Of a stretch of 7,695 nucleotides of DNA, positions 1 to 6,077 are shown piece by piece (the first letter of the stretch is position 1; every line of letters begins with the position of its first letter). The position numbers were made by a program, and so were the translations under genes. The DNA comes from Acidobacteriota bacterium (GTDB lineage: Bacteria > Acidobacteriota > Terriglobia > Terriglobales > Acidobacteriaceae): contig JAJYAE010000216.1 in NCBI GenBank assembly GCA_021779695.1, positions 1-7,695 on the forward strand, read 5' to 3'. The notes under the pieces were generated by a model. The model worked only from the letters and a program-made list of their open reading frames with translations, was not told where the DNA came from and ran no database searches.

Positions 1-916
1 AGAATGGCTTCCCGCTGCCGTCCACGCCGCCGCGATACAGTCCCTGCACCGCCTTCACCTGCTGCGGCGTCAGGCACGCGCTCGTCTCCGCGCCCTTGCA
101 GGTCAGCACCGCCGGGTCAAAGTGGCATTGCGTCGGGTCGGCAATCACGCCATCCTTCACGCCATCCGCCGCATCGCAGGCCGCCAGCGCCGCATCCTCA
201 ATCGCCTGCAGCTTGCGTGGCTGCACATACGACCGCGGATCATCCATCAGCGTCTGCATCAGCGAAAGGCCCGACGTCGTCAGCGCCGTCCACGCATTCG
301 CCGGCGCGCCCGCCAGAATCCCGTCATAGTCCTCCGGAAAACGTTGCGCCTCCATCAGCGCCTCGCGCCCCCCATCCGAGCACGAATCAAAATACGCCTT
401 CTCCTGCGGCTTTCCGTAGTAGGCCCGCACCAGCTCGCCCGCCCGCTCCCGCGTCGCATGCACCGCACGCCAGCCAAAATCCTTCACCTTCTCCGGATGT
501 CCATACGCCCAGCTTCCATCCGCCGACTCAGCCTCGTGCCCCGCATCCGATCCCGCCACCGCATAGCCACGCTTCAGGTAGCCCGCCATCTGCTCGTAGT
601 AGATCGACCCCGCAAACCCGCCATTCCCTACGCCCAGCAGCCGCCCGTTCCATCCCGACTCCGGCATCCACACTTCAAACCGGATCTCCGAGTCCGCCGA
701 CGGCCGCAGCACGCCCGCCACACGGCACAGCGCCGGCAGCTCCCGCAGCGTCTGTCCATCCGCTTCCAGCGTTCCGCCCGTCACCGCCTCGGCCCGCGTA
801 ATCGTCGTCGCATCCAGCGTCAGCTTCGCCAGCCACGCGCAAGCCGCCGCGCGCGCAGCCACGCCCTGCGCCACACCCACCGCCAGCACCACCAGCCCCG
901 TCCACACTCCCCGCAT
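1..916 (-). CDS. Tannase/feruloyl esterase family protein, C-terminus cut by window edge
   Basis: The first 305 codons of a secreted serine esterase of the tannase/feruloyl esterase family (alpha/beta hydrolase fold), whose members cleave ester bonds of plant phenolics such as galloyl or feruloyl esters. An N-terminal signal peptide (about residues 1-25) ends near ARAAA. The mature N-terminus (CAWLAKLTL) has the family's first Cys, and GVGNGGFAG (95-103) and AGSDAGHEA (121-129) match conserved core strands. The nucleophile motif is CSDGG (179-183) with S180 as predicted catalytic Ser and C179 as the Cys that in this family bridges to a Cys beside the catalytic His. DAADGVKDGVIADP (248-261) is the typical calcium-binding loop. 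Family members usually have about 500-550 residues, so the catalytic Asp and His lie outside the window. The start is supported by AGGAGG (921-926) four bases upstream. GC content is visibly higher than in the neighbouring deacetylase. The family is clear; the substrate is not. Confidence 0.93.
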   Translation of the reverse strand, partial: MRGVWTGLVVLAVGVAQGVAARAAACAWLAKLTLDATTITRAEAVTGGTLEADGQTLRELPALCRVAGVLRPSADSEIRFEVWMPESGWNGRLLGVGNGGFAGSIYYEQMAGYLKRGYAVAGSDAGHEAESADGSWAYGHPEKVKDFGWRAVHATRERAGELVRAYYGKPQEKAYFDSCSDGGREALMEAQRFPEDYDGILAGAPANAWTALTTSGLSLMQTLMDDPRSYVQPRKLQAIEDAALAACDAADGVKDGVIADPTQCHFDPAVLTCKGAETSACLTPQQVKAVQGLYRGGVDGSGKPF

Positions 917-963
917 TCCGCCTCCTCGCCGCGTATCGCCGCGCCCATCCACACCGCGCAGCC

Positions 964-972
964 TTTATACCA
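964..972 (-). promoter_or_regulatory. Extended -10 promoter for the tannase-family gene
   Basis: On the minus strand TGGTATAAA reads as an extended -10 element (TG, one base, TATAAA). It sits about 48 bases upstream of the ATG, leaving a leader of roughly 40 bases that contains the strong AGGAGG. No good -35 hexamer is seen 16-19 bases upstream, which fits the extended -10 class. Predicted by eye only. Confidence 0.45.
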
Positions 973-990
973 GACCCCTGCCGTCTACCG

Positions 991-1105
991 GTTGTCATCC
1001 CGACCGAAGTGGAGCGATCCGCGGCTGTTCTTTGCGCCCTTCTTCATCGCGCCCGGTGTCCCATCTATGCGGTCTGCGCAGCGGACGCCATGGGTGGGAG
1101 TCGTC
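991..1105. repeat. Candidate dispersed intergenic repeat with long imperfect hairpin
   Basis: The block lies between the two minus-strand genes. Its left part starts TTGTCATCCCGACCGAAG, which resembles GTCATCC-GAGCGAAG-type dispersed repeats that I associate from memory with acidobacterial genomes. Its right part forms a long imperfect hairpin: TCCCATC at 1059-1065 pairs with GGTGGGA at 1093-1099 (one G-T), and the inner GTCTGC at 1072-1077 pairs with GCGGAC at 1081-1086 around a 3-base loop. The hairpin begins 11 bases after the deacetylase stop codon, so it could protect or end that transcript, though no T-tract follows it. Only one copy lies in this window, so calling it a repeat is inference. 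Confidence 0.4.
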
Positions 1106-1109
1106 GCAG

Positions 1110-2114
1110 TCAGTTTGCCAACGTATGGGCCTCTTTCACGTACTGGTCAAGCCATGCTGGAGGATCTGGTTCATCGCGCCCATTCACCTTGACGTTAAGC
1201 TCCCTTGCCCAGCGGTACCCCCACATGGGACCAAACTTTGTAATGTAGGTCTCTGGTGTGGCATAAGCATGGTCTCGCAATGCCTCTGTCAGTGTGACAA
1301 AGCGATAACCGCGTTGCGTAAACAGCCCGATGACGGCTTCAATCGTATCCGCATTGAGAGGGCTGTCATGCAGCAGCATGATGTGAGTCACGTCGCGCCC
1401 GAAGACCTGCCGATCTAGCTTTGTATACCAATCAATCTCTGCCGCGGTATAGGCAATGTAATCCGCGCGGACCTTTTCCGCTGTCTGCGTGTCATGCCGT
1501 GCAAGCGCGAGCGCGTAGGTGTGGTTGAACTCGTAATCTGAGTTGTCAATCGTGCACGGAGCCATCTGATACCCGTGCGCAGCGAGGAACGCGACCATTG
1601 AGTCATGCTTCTCTTGTGTTTCTCCGGTGTGGTTATAAGGAAAACGCATATAGCGTGGTGCGCGGGAGACACCTTCAAGAAGCGGTCTTATAGTGGACTC
1701 CCCGCGCAAAATCTCCTTCTCTGCGAGTTCCACAGAAATCGAATCGAAGTCAGCATGAGAGTAAAAGTGATTTCCTAAGTCGAATCCTGGTCGTATCCAC
1801 TGCTTCAGAATCTTGCGGCTCGTTTGCGCCCCAAGTTGCTCTCCATGCTGCTCAACCATGAACCCAGTCGCTGGTATGTGATGACGGGAGAATGTATGAA
1901 GAATTTTCCTGTTCGTCTGCAAAGCGCTCCTTCCGTCATTTGGACTAAGCGGCCTCCACTCGCCAGGCACATACGGAAGATCGTCGACCGTCATCGCGAC
2001 AGTCTGGGATTGCAACTTCGGTAGGCTCATAAGCAGCAGCGCAAAAAATGCCAAGCCGAGTTTGGAGAGCACGGCGCGAGCGTCGCTTCGCTCCACTGTT
2101 GTGCGCAAAAGCAT
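1110..2114 (-). CDS. Exported polysaccharide deacetylase (NodB-fold, CE4-like)
   Basis: A 334-residue metal-dependent deacetylase of the NodB/CE4 superfamily, which removes N- or O-acetyl groups from polysaccharides such as chitin-like polymers or peptidoglycan. An N-terminal hydrophobic segment (about residues 17-36) acts as signal peptide or anchor. Motif 1 is TVDDLP (42-47), where D44 is the likely base and D45 a metal ligand. Motif 2 is GNHFYSH (114-120), with H116 and H120 as metal ligands. Motif 3 is RFPY (157-160). DNSDYEFN (190-197) and LLHDSPLN (247-254) supply the later motifs, with H249 as catalytic His. All key residues are present, so the enzyme should be active. The ATG at 2114 has only a weak purine stretch upstream (GAAGAGATAAGA, more distant than usual), so the exact start is less sure. 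GC content is lower than in the downstream tannase gene, and a 193-bp gap with its own promoter separates them, so they are probably not one operon. The substrate cannot be told from sequence. Confidence 0.92.
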   Translation of the reverse strand: MLLRTTVERSDARAVLSKLGLAFFALLLMSLPKLQSQTVAMTVDDLPYVPGEWRPLSPNDGRSALQTNRKILHTFSRHHIPATGFMVEQHGEQLGAQTSRKILKQWIRPGFDLGNHFYSHADFDSISVELAEKEILRGESTIRPLLEGVSRAPRYMRFPYNHTGETQEKHDSMVAFLAAHGYQMAPCTIDNSDYEFNHTYALALARHDTQTAEKVRADYIAYTAAEIDWYTKLDRQVFGRDVTHIMLLHDSPLNADTIEAVIGLFTQRGYRFVTLTEALRDHAYATPETYITKFGPMWGYRWARELNVKVNGRDEPDPPAWLDQYVKEAHTLAN

Positions 2115-2220
2115 GACCGCAATCTTATCTCTTCAAAGACGCCTTGGGATCATGCCTATGTCATCGGCTAACCGGAGATGAGCTGAAAGAGTCCCCCACG
2201 CGACGGTTAGGGAGGAAAAG

Positions 2221-2289
2221 ATGCTTTTAAGAAATAAAAACCTAGTAGTACCCGTAGTTCACCGAGGAAAAGTGGAAACATCGCCCTAA
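2221..2289 (+). CDS. Possible 22-residue small protein or leader peptide
   Basis: A short ORF starting MLLRNKNLVV and ending KVETSP. It is notable mainly for its ribosome site: GGGAGG (2210-2215), five bases before the ATG, is one of the best Shine-Dalgarno matches in the window. The peptide is basic, has no membrane segment and matches nothing I recognise. It lies about 390 bases before the glycosyltransferase, too far for simple attenuation. The same A/G-rich stretch could arise by chance, so this is a candidate only. Confidence 0.22.
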   Translation: MLLRNKNLVVPVVHRGKVETSP

Positions 2290-2323
2290 ACCGCTCCCTA
2301 TGCGCCTTTCCCTATCACCCTGT

Positions 2324-2364
2324 TTTTCCAAAACCCGTCCGTGGATTTCTGGACATTTGGAAAA
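2324..2364. repeat. 9-bp inverted repeat / hairpin in divergent spacer
   Basis: TTTTCCAAA (2324-2332) is the exact reverse complement of TTTGGAAAA (2356-2364). Inside, GTCC (2337-2340) pairs with GGAC (2351-2354) across a 10-base loop, giving a two-part stem of 13 pairs in total. It could be an operator dyad or a hairpin in a long leader. The T-run precedes the stem on both strands rather than following it, so it is not a standard intrinsic terminator. Confidence 0.5.
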
Positions 2365-2579
2365 CCTCCACCATCCACTCCATTCCGCACCTCGTTTCCC
2401 ACCCTTCCCACAGCCGCGCGCAAAACCCCTGTGCAAACTCCGCCCGCTGTGTGGAGACCGCGCCTTCGTCCGCGCCTGTCAATCACTTGCCGCGCCCCAG
2501 ACTTCCACAAAAGCCCGCTCGCCCACTGGTCAATGATGTGTATGGCTCTCCGATGGCCAGGATCACTTTTGCGAACCCT

Positions 2580-2657
2580 TCACCGCCTGTTAGGCGGTGG
2601 AGGATTGACGAGAGAGTGCTCGTCAGGAATATCAGAAATATTAGGGCGGGCCACCCG
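2580..2657 (+). promoter_or_regulatory. Run of four short hairpins in leader of the GT2 gene
   Basis: Four perfect stems follow one another with almost no spacing. CACCGCC/GGCGGTG (2581-2587 / 2593-2599) has a 5-base loop and one flanking U-G pair. TGACGAG/CTCGTCA (2606-2612 / 2619-2625) has a 6-base loop and one flanking U-G pair. AATAT/ATATT (2628-2632 / 2638-2642) has a 5-base loop. CGGG/CCCG (2647-2650 / 2654-2657) has a 3-base loop. None is followed by a T-tract. A -10-like GATAAT (2664-2669) lies just downstream and would start transcription after the hairpins, so they may instead be DNA sites. I recognise no known riboswitch class. Confidence 0.4.
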
Positions 2658-2679
2658 GCGCGTGATAATACATTTGCAG

Positions 2680-3408
2680 ATGGATTCGAAGATTGAGAGC
2701 AAAGGGATTGAGGCCTGCATGACGGTCGTGATGCCGGTCTACAACGAGGCCGCGACAGTGAATGAGGTGGTGCGAGCGATTCTGGCCCAACCGCTGGTGC
2801 GGGAGCTTGTCATCGTCGATGACTGTTCGCGGGACGGGACCTGGGAAAAGCTTGCCGGCCTGGATCGGAGCGATGCACGCGTCCAGTTGGTGCGGCATGA
2901 GATCAACCGCGGCAAGGGAGCAGCCCTGCGCACGGGAATTGGGCTTGCAACGTCAGAGATCATCATTATTCAGGACGCCGACCTCGAGTATGATCCCGCC
3001 GAATATGGGCGGCTCGTGACGCCGATTCGATCCGGCAAGGCCGACGTGGTGTTCGGTTCGCGCTTTCACTCCGGGAGCGATGCCCGCCGCGTTCTCTATT
3101 ACTGGCACTCGGTCGGCAATCATTTCTTGACGATGTGTTCGAACATGGCGACAGGGCTGAACCTGACGGATATGGAGACCTGCTACAAATGCTTTCGCCT
3201 CTCCGTCATCCAGCCCATGAAGATTGAGGAAAACCGCTTCGGGTTTGAACCGGAGATTACGGCCAAGGTAGCCAAGGCCAAGGTACGCGTCTACGAGGTC
3301 GGGATCTCCTATTCGGGTCGCACGTATGCCGAGGGCAAGAAGGTCGGATGGCGAGATGGTTTTCGCGCCTTGTGGTGCATCCTGAAATATAACTTCCTGC
3401 GCAAATGA
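2680..3408 (+). CDS. Family 2 glycosyltransferase, polyprenyl-phosphate sugar synthase (DPM1-like)
   Basis: A 242-residue cytoplasmic GT-A enzyme of the dolichol/polyprenyl-phosphate mannose synthase type, which moves a sugar from a nucleotide donor to a polyprenyl-phosphate carrier. VVMPVYNEA (16-24) and VIVDDCSRDGT (44-54) bind the nucleotide, NRGKGAALRTG (76-86) is typical of the subfamily, and QDADLEYDP (98-106) holds the DXD metal site (D99, D101). GSRF (126-129), TDMETCYK (163-170), NRFGFEPEITAK (185-196) and the GRTYAEGKKVGWRDG tail complete the signature. There is no C-terminal membrane segment, as in the single-domain Dpm1 form. The start is uncertain: the ATG at 2680 has no Shine-Dalgarno, while an in-frame ATG at 2719 has GAGG five bases upstream and begins immediately at the core fold (229 residues). 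The gene overlaps the methyltransferase by ATGA and is thus coupled to it. The sugar (mannose, glucose or other) cannot be decided. Confidence 0.92.
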   Translation: MDSKIESKGIEACMTVVMPVYNEAATVNEVVRAILAQPLVRELVIVDDCSRDGTWEKLAGLDRSDARVQLVRHEINRGKGAALRTGIGLATSEIIIIQDADLEYDPAEYGRLVTPIRSGKADVVFGSRFHSGSDARRVLYYWHSVGNHFLTMCSNMATGLNLTDMETCYKCFRLSVIQPMKIEENRFGFEPEITAKVAKAKVRVYEVGISYSGRTYAEGKKVGWRDGFRALWCILKYNFLRK

Positions 3409-4169
3409 CAAGTCCACCGAACATCGCGCCGCAGACGGCGGATTTTAAATTTGCCGCTCTGCGGGAGGCAGCCAACTATCGCGCCGCCCTGGTGCGGGAT
3501 TTTGGCCCGTATTTGCGCGGGAACGTGCTGGAAGTGGGTGCGGGCATCGGGCAGATTACGGCCGCGCTCACGCACCTCCCCCAGATACAGAGGCTGGTTT
3601 CCGTCGAGCCGGACGCGGGTTTTTGTGCCCAACTGCGCCGGTGGATGCCGGAGCATGAACTCGTGCAGGGAACGATTCAGGACTTGAAGGAGGACGCGCA
3701 TTGGGATGCGATCCTGAGCATCAACGTGCTGGAGCACATTGAACTGGATGAGGATGAGCTGGCCACGTATCACCGCCTGCTTTATCCGGCAGCGGGGGCT
3801 CTTTGCTTGTTTGTGCCCGCGCGACCTGAGATATATGCAGAAATCGACGGGGACTTCGGCCATTTTCGCCGCTACACGCGGCCGGAGCTGCGACGCAGGC
3901 TTCAGTCAGCGGGATTTCAAATTGTGCAGTGCCACTACTTTAATTTTGTGGGCTATTTTGCGTGGTGGCTGAGTTTTTGCGTGTTGAAGAAGCGATCCTT
4001 CGATGCTGCCGCGGTGCGATTGTTCGATCGGGCCATCTTTCCATGTGTCCACGCGTTTGAATCACGGATTTGCAGGCCGCCGTTTGGACAGAGCCTCCAA
4101 GTGGTGGCGGTTGCGCGCCCAGGCAGCTCCTTTCATGCCGATCCATGTGCGGATTCGAATTGCGGGTAG
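3405..4169 (+). CDS. Class I SAM-dependent methyltransferase
   Basis: A 254-residue Rossmann-fold methyltransferase using S-adenosylmethionine. Motif I is VLEVGAGIGQ (41-50); the ribose-binding acidic residue is E68 in SVEPD (66-70). DAILSINVLEHI (101-112) is the typical motif II region, and GHFRRYTRPELRRRL (152-166) is seen in the Methyltransf_11/23-like group found beside glycosyltransferases. Residues about 180-196 (FNFVGYFAWWLSFCVL) are hydrophobic and may bind membrane or a lipid-linked substrate. The start ATG overlaps the GT2 stop (ATGA), with no separate Shine-Dalgarno, indicating translational coupling and a shared pathway. A likely role is O-methylation of a sugar or a lipid-linked intermediate, but the acceptor is inference. 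Confidence 0.88.
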   Translation: MTSPPNIAPQTADFKFAALREAANYRAALVRDFGPYLRGNVLEVGAGIGQITAALTHLPQIQRLVSVEPDAGFCAQLRRWMPEHELVQGTIQDLKEDAHWDAILSINVLEHIELDEDELATYHRLLYPAAGALCLFVPARPEIYAEIDGDFGHFRRYTRPELRRRLQSAGFQIVQCHYFNFVGYFAWWLSFCVLKKRSFDAAAVRLFDRAIFPCVHAFESRICRPPFGQSLQVVAVARPGSSFHADPCADSNCG

Positions 4170-4323
4170 CAGTTTCCGGTTCTGACCGTCAATCGGAGCA
4201 GCCTAAAACCATGCCGGAGCCCGCGTCGAAATGCCATTTTTCGCGAGTCAAGCCGATCGCAACGGAGAAGGGAAAGGGATGGACTTCCCAACTGTGCATC
4301 CTTAAGATTGCTGCGAGGATTCC

Positions 4324-5715
4324 ATGACACGAGCACGGTTCAATGGCGGGTATGCTTTGTTTCTGGGGTGCATGCTATTCGTAATTTGCGGCGTTGTGCT
4401 GGAGAGCGACTATTCGGTTCTTGCGGACTTCACAACACTATACTTTCCAACGCGAAGCCTGCTTCAGCATCACGATCCTTACATGCAGAGCGAAGTGTTA
4501 AAGGTCTACCACCATGAGCGGGGGAACAGCCCCGCGGTTTCGGCAGACAACGTGCAGATTGCGACGCGGGACGTCTATCTGCCGACCATGCATGTGTTGA
4601 TTGCACCCGTCGCTGCCCTCCCTCTGGCAGTGGCACGGATAGTCTGGCTCACGCTGTCCAGCATCTGCATCATCGCTGCGGTGATAGCAACCTGGAGCTG
4701 CGCGGTGGACGATGCGCCGTTACTTTCAGGTCTTTTGCTGGGAATACTGGCGGCCAATAGCGAATTCATCCTTGTAAGTGGCAATGCGGCCGGGGTTGTG
4801 ATCGGACTGTGCGCAATTGCAGTGTGGTGTTTTCAAAGACAACAATTTACCGTGCTGGGCGTAGTTTGCATGGCTGTGAGTCTGGCAATTAAGCCGCACG
4901 ACACTGGGTTTGTCTGGATGTACTTCTTGCTCGCAGGCGGCATTTTTCGGAAGCGGGCACTCGAGGCCCTCGCTGCCGTTATGGCGATTGGCATTCCAGC
5001 TTTGGTGTGGGTCTGGTCCTTGTCGCCACACTGGCTGCGAGAGTTGGAGGAGAATCTGGGTACATTCTCTGTGCATGGCGCCATCAACGATCCAGGGATG
5101 GTGCATCGCTACGGAGCCGGGATGGACGTTGTGGTCGGCCTGCAGACAATCGTCAGCGCTGTTCGGGACGACCCGCGTTTCTACAATCCGGTCAGTTATC
5201 TGATCTGTGCGCCGGTAATCGTCGTCTGGATGTGGATCACTTTTCGTGCCCGACCTTCTAACCGGAATGCGTGGCTGGCATTAGCGGCGATCGCTCCAAT
5301 CACAATGCTGCCGGTTTACCATCGGATTGTCGATACGAAGCTGATTATGTTGGTCGTTCCGGCCTGTGCGATGCTTTGGGCCCGGGGAGGATGGACAGGT
5401 AGGGTGGCAGCCGTTCTGACGACGGCAGGAATTATTCTGACCGGCGATAACGTCTGGCTGATTGCTGTTCTGATCTTTAGGAGGGCAAAGCTCACGGGGG
5501 CCTCGCGTGAAATTGCGCTGGCTGCACAATCCGCGATACTTCCATTTGTCTTGCTGTCAATGACCCTCTTCTATCTGTGGGTATATGCGCGTGAGGCACG
5601 AACACTCGAACTTGCTCCAGACCCAGACTTTTTGGCAAGCGGCCAGCCCCGCCTTCCGCGCTTCGCCTTGTTTGCGAAGAATGGTGTACACAACTCCATC
5701 CCGCCTTCAGGATAG
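4324..5715 (+). CDS. Multi-spanning glycosyltransferase, GT87/DUF2029 family
   Basis: A 463-residue inner-membrane protein with about ten or eleven hydrophobic helices (for example 9-26, 98-122, 131-150, 153-170, 213-232, 292-307, 315-330, 338-352, 361-385, 402-421). It fits the GT87/DUF2029 family, GT-C enzymes such as mycobacterial PimE that take mannose from polyprenyl-phosphate-mannose. Family-like features are DFTTLYFPTRSLL-HHDPY (35-53; D35 is the likely catalytic Asp in the first outer loop), YLPTMHVLIAPVAALP (85-100), LAIKPH (187-192) and YHRIVDTKL (332-340). The start is set by GAGG at 4315-4318, five bases before the ATG. It follows the methyltransferase after 154 bp with no terminator seen, so it may be cotranscribed or have its own promoter. 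The upstream GT2 enzyme would supply its donor. The soluble C-terminal tail (about 422-463) has no known motif. Confidence 0.83.
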   Translation: MTRARFNGGYALFLGCMLFVICGVVLESDYSVLADFTTLYFPTRSLLQHHDPYMQSEVLKVYHHERGNSPAVSADNVQIATRDVYLPTMHVLIAPVAALPLAVARIVWLTLSSICIIAAVIATWSCAVDDAPLLSGLLLGILAANSEFILVSGNAAGVVIGLCAIAVWCFQRQQFTVLGVVCMAVSLAIKPHDTGFVWMYFLLAGGIFRKRALEALAAVMAIGIPALVWVWSLSPHWLRELEENLGTFSVHGAINDPGMVHRYGAGMDVVVGLQTIVSAVRDDPRFYNPVSYLICAPVIVVWMWITFRARPSNRNAWLALAAIAPITMLPVYHRIVDTKLIMLVVPACAMLWARGGWTGRVAAVLTTAGIILTGDNVWLIAVLIFRRAKLTGASREIALAAQSAILPFVLLSMTLFYLWVYAREARTLELAPDPDFLASGQPRLPRFALFAKNGVHNSIPPSG

Positions 5716-5734
5716 ACGCTGGAATCGTGCAGTC

Positions 5735-5775
5735 ACGGCGGCGCGGCCGTATCGTAGGCCAGGGCTTTCGCCCGG
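5735..5775 (+). terminator. Weak tandem hairpins after GT87 gene
   Basis: ACGGC/GCCGT (5735-5739 / 5746-5750, 6-base loop) is followed by GGGC/GCCC (5762-5765 / 5770-5773, TTTC loop) with an extra CC/GG step across a bulged A. They begin 20 bases after the stop codon. Neither is followed by a T-run, so they may only stabilise the 3' end. Confidence 0.25.
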
Positions 5776-5887
5776 AGATCAACTTCAGTCTGACCTGCTG
5801 GGGTAGGGCAATTGCATTTGGATATCGATTCGCGAGCAGAAGCAGCTTTGACAGGTCACGGCTTCTACCGCCATTGAAAACATGTAA

Positions 5888-6031
5888 GTTCTTGACTCTT
5901 CAATGAGCAAAATAGGCGAGAAAGACGCACCCGAAGAACAAATTAGCGCAAAATCTAGCGCAGGAGCGCTGGATGCATGGACCAAAATTCCCAACAGGCG
6001 ACAATTCGAACGGAACAGTGTGAGCGCTTGA
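5888..6031 (+). pseudogene. Possible remnant of a GGDEF-type protein (42-codon ORF)
   Basis: An open frame runs from after a TAA at 5885-5887, with an ATG at 5903, to a TGA at 6029-6031. Residues 23-36 counted from that Met read LDAWTKIPNRRQFE, close to the D-x-LT-x-L-x-NRR-x-F motif that opens GGDEF (diguanylate cyclase) domains. The rest of the domain, including the GGDEF loop, is absent in all frames around it, and no Shine-Dalgarno precedes the ATG. It is either a decayed fragment, a tiny protein or a chance match. Confidence 0.22.
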
Positions 6032-6077
6032 GTACCAAGCCCCGACCCTTTATGAGCAACCGTCCTAAATGGCCAGG

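Larger units (their letters stand above)
2115..2679. other. Divergent intergenic region between deacetylase and glycosyltransferase
   Basis: This 565-bp spacer must hold the promoters of both divergent genes, but I find no convincing -35/-10 pair. The first part (about 2210-2280) is A-rich on the plus strand. From about 2280 to 2520 the plus strand is strongly C/T-rich. The reading frame of the downstream glycosyltransferase stays open back to 2341, but the upstream translation is Pro/Arg-rich, matches no fold and lacks a good ribosome site, so I take it as non-coding. A 7-bp inverted pair CTAACCG (2168-2174) / CGGTTAG (2204-2210) with a 29-base spacer lies near the deacetylase start. Other elements in the spacer are listed separately. 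Confidence 0.6.
5716..6077. other. Convergent intergenic region between GT87 gene and S41 protease
   Basis: This 362-bp spacer separates two convergent genes. Just after the GT87 stop are two small hairpins (listed separately). Another perfect hairpin, AGCGC/GCGCT (5957-5961 / 5966-5970), lies mid-region. A minus-strand ORF starting with GTG and overlapping the protease end runs to 5785, but its translation is Ser/Ala/Leu-rich without any recognisable domain and I do not call it. A plus-strand 42-codon ORF with a GGDEF-like motif is listed separately. Confidence 0.5.

Noticed and set aside
4..1192. Long plus-strand open frames opposite the tannase gene (4-801 and 122-1192)
   Set aside because: They are Pro/Arg/His-rich shadows of the GC-rich minus-strand gene, whose translation has clear family motifs.
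2341..2500. DnaA-box cluster or replication origin suggested by CCACA/TGTGG words and C-rich strand
   Set aside because: No match to the 9-base DnaA consensus is seen and no origin-linked genes are present.
2341..2679. In-frame extension of the GT2 gene back to an ATG at 2341 (113 extra residues)
   Set aside because: The added translation is Pro/Arg/Ser-rich with no domain, the ATG lacks a ribosome site, the region contains hairpins, and the remaining 242 residues already match a complete Dpm1-like enzyme.
2953..3863. Minus-strand open frames opposite the GT2 and methyltransferase genes (2953-3417, 3309-3863)
   Set aside because: They overlap two well-supported genes and have no recognisable domain or ribosome site.
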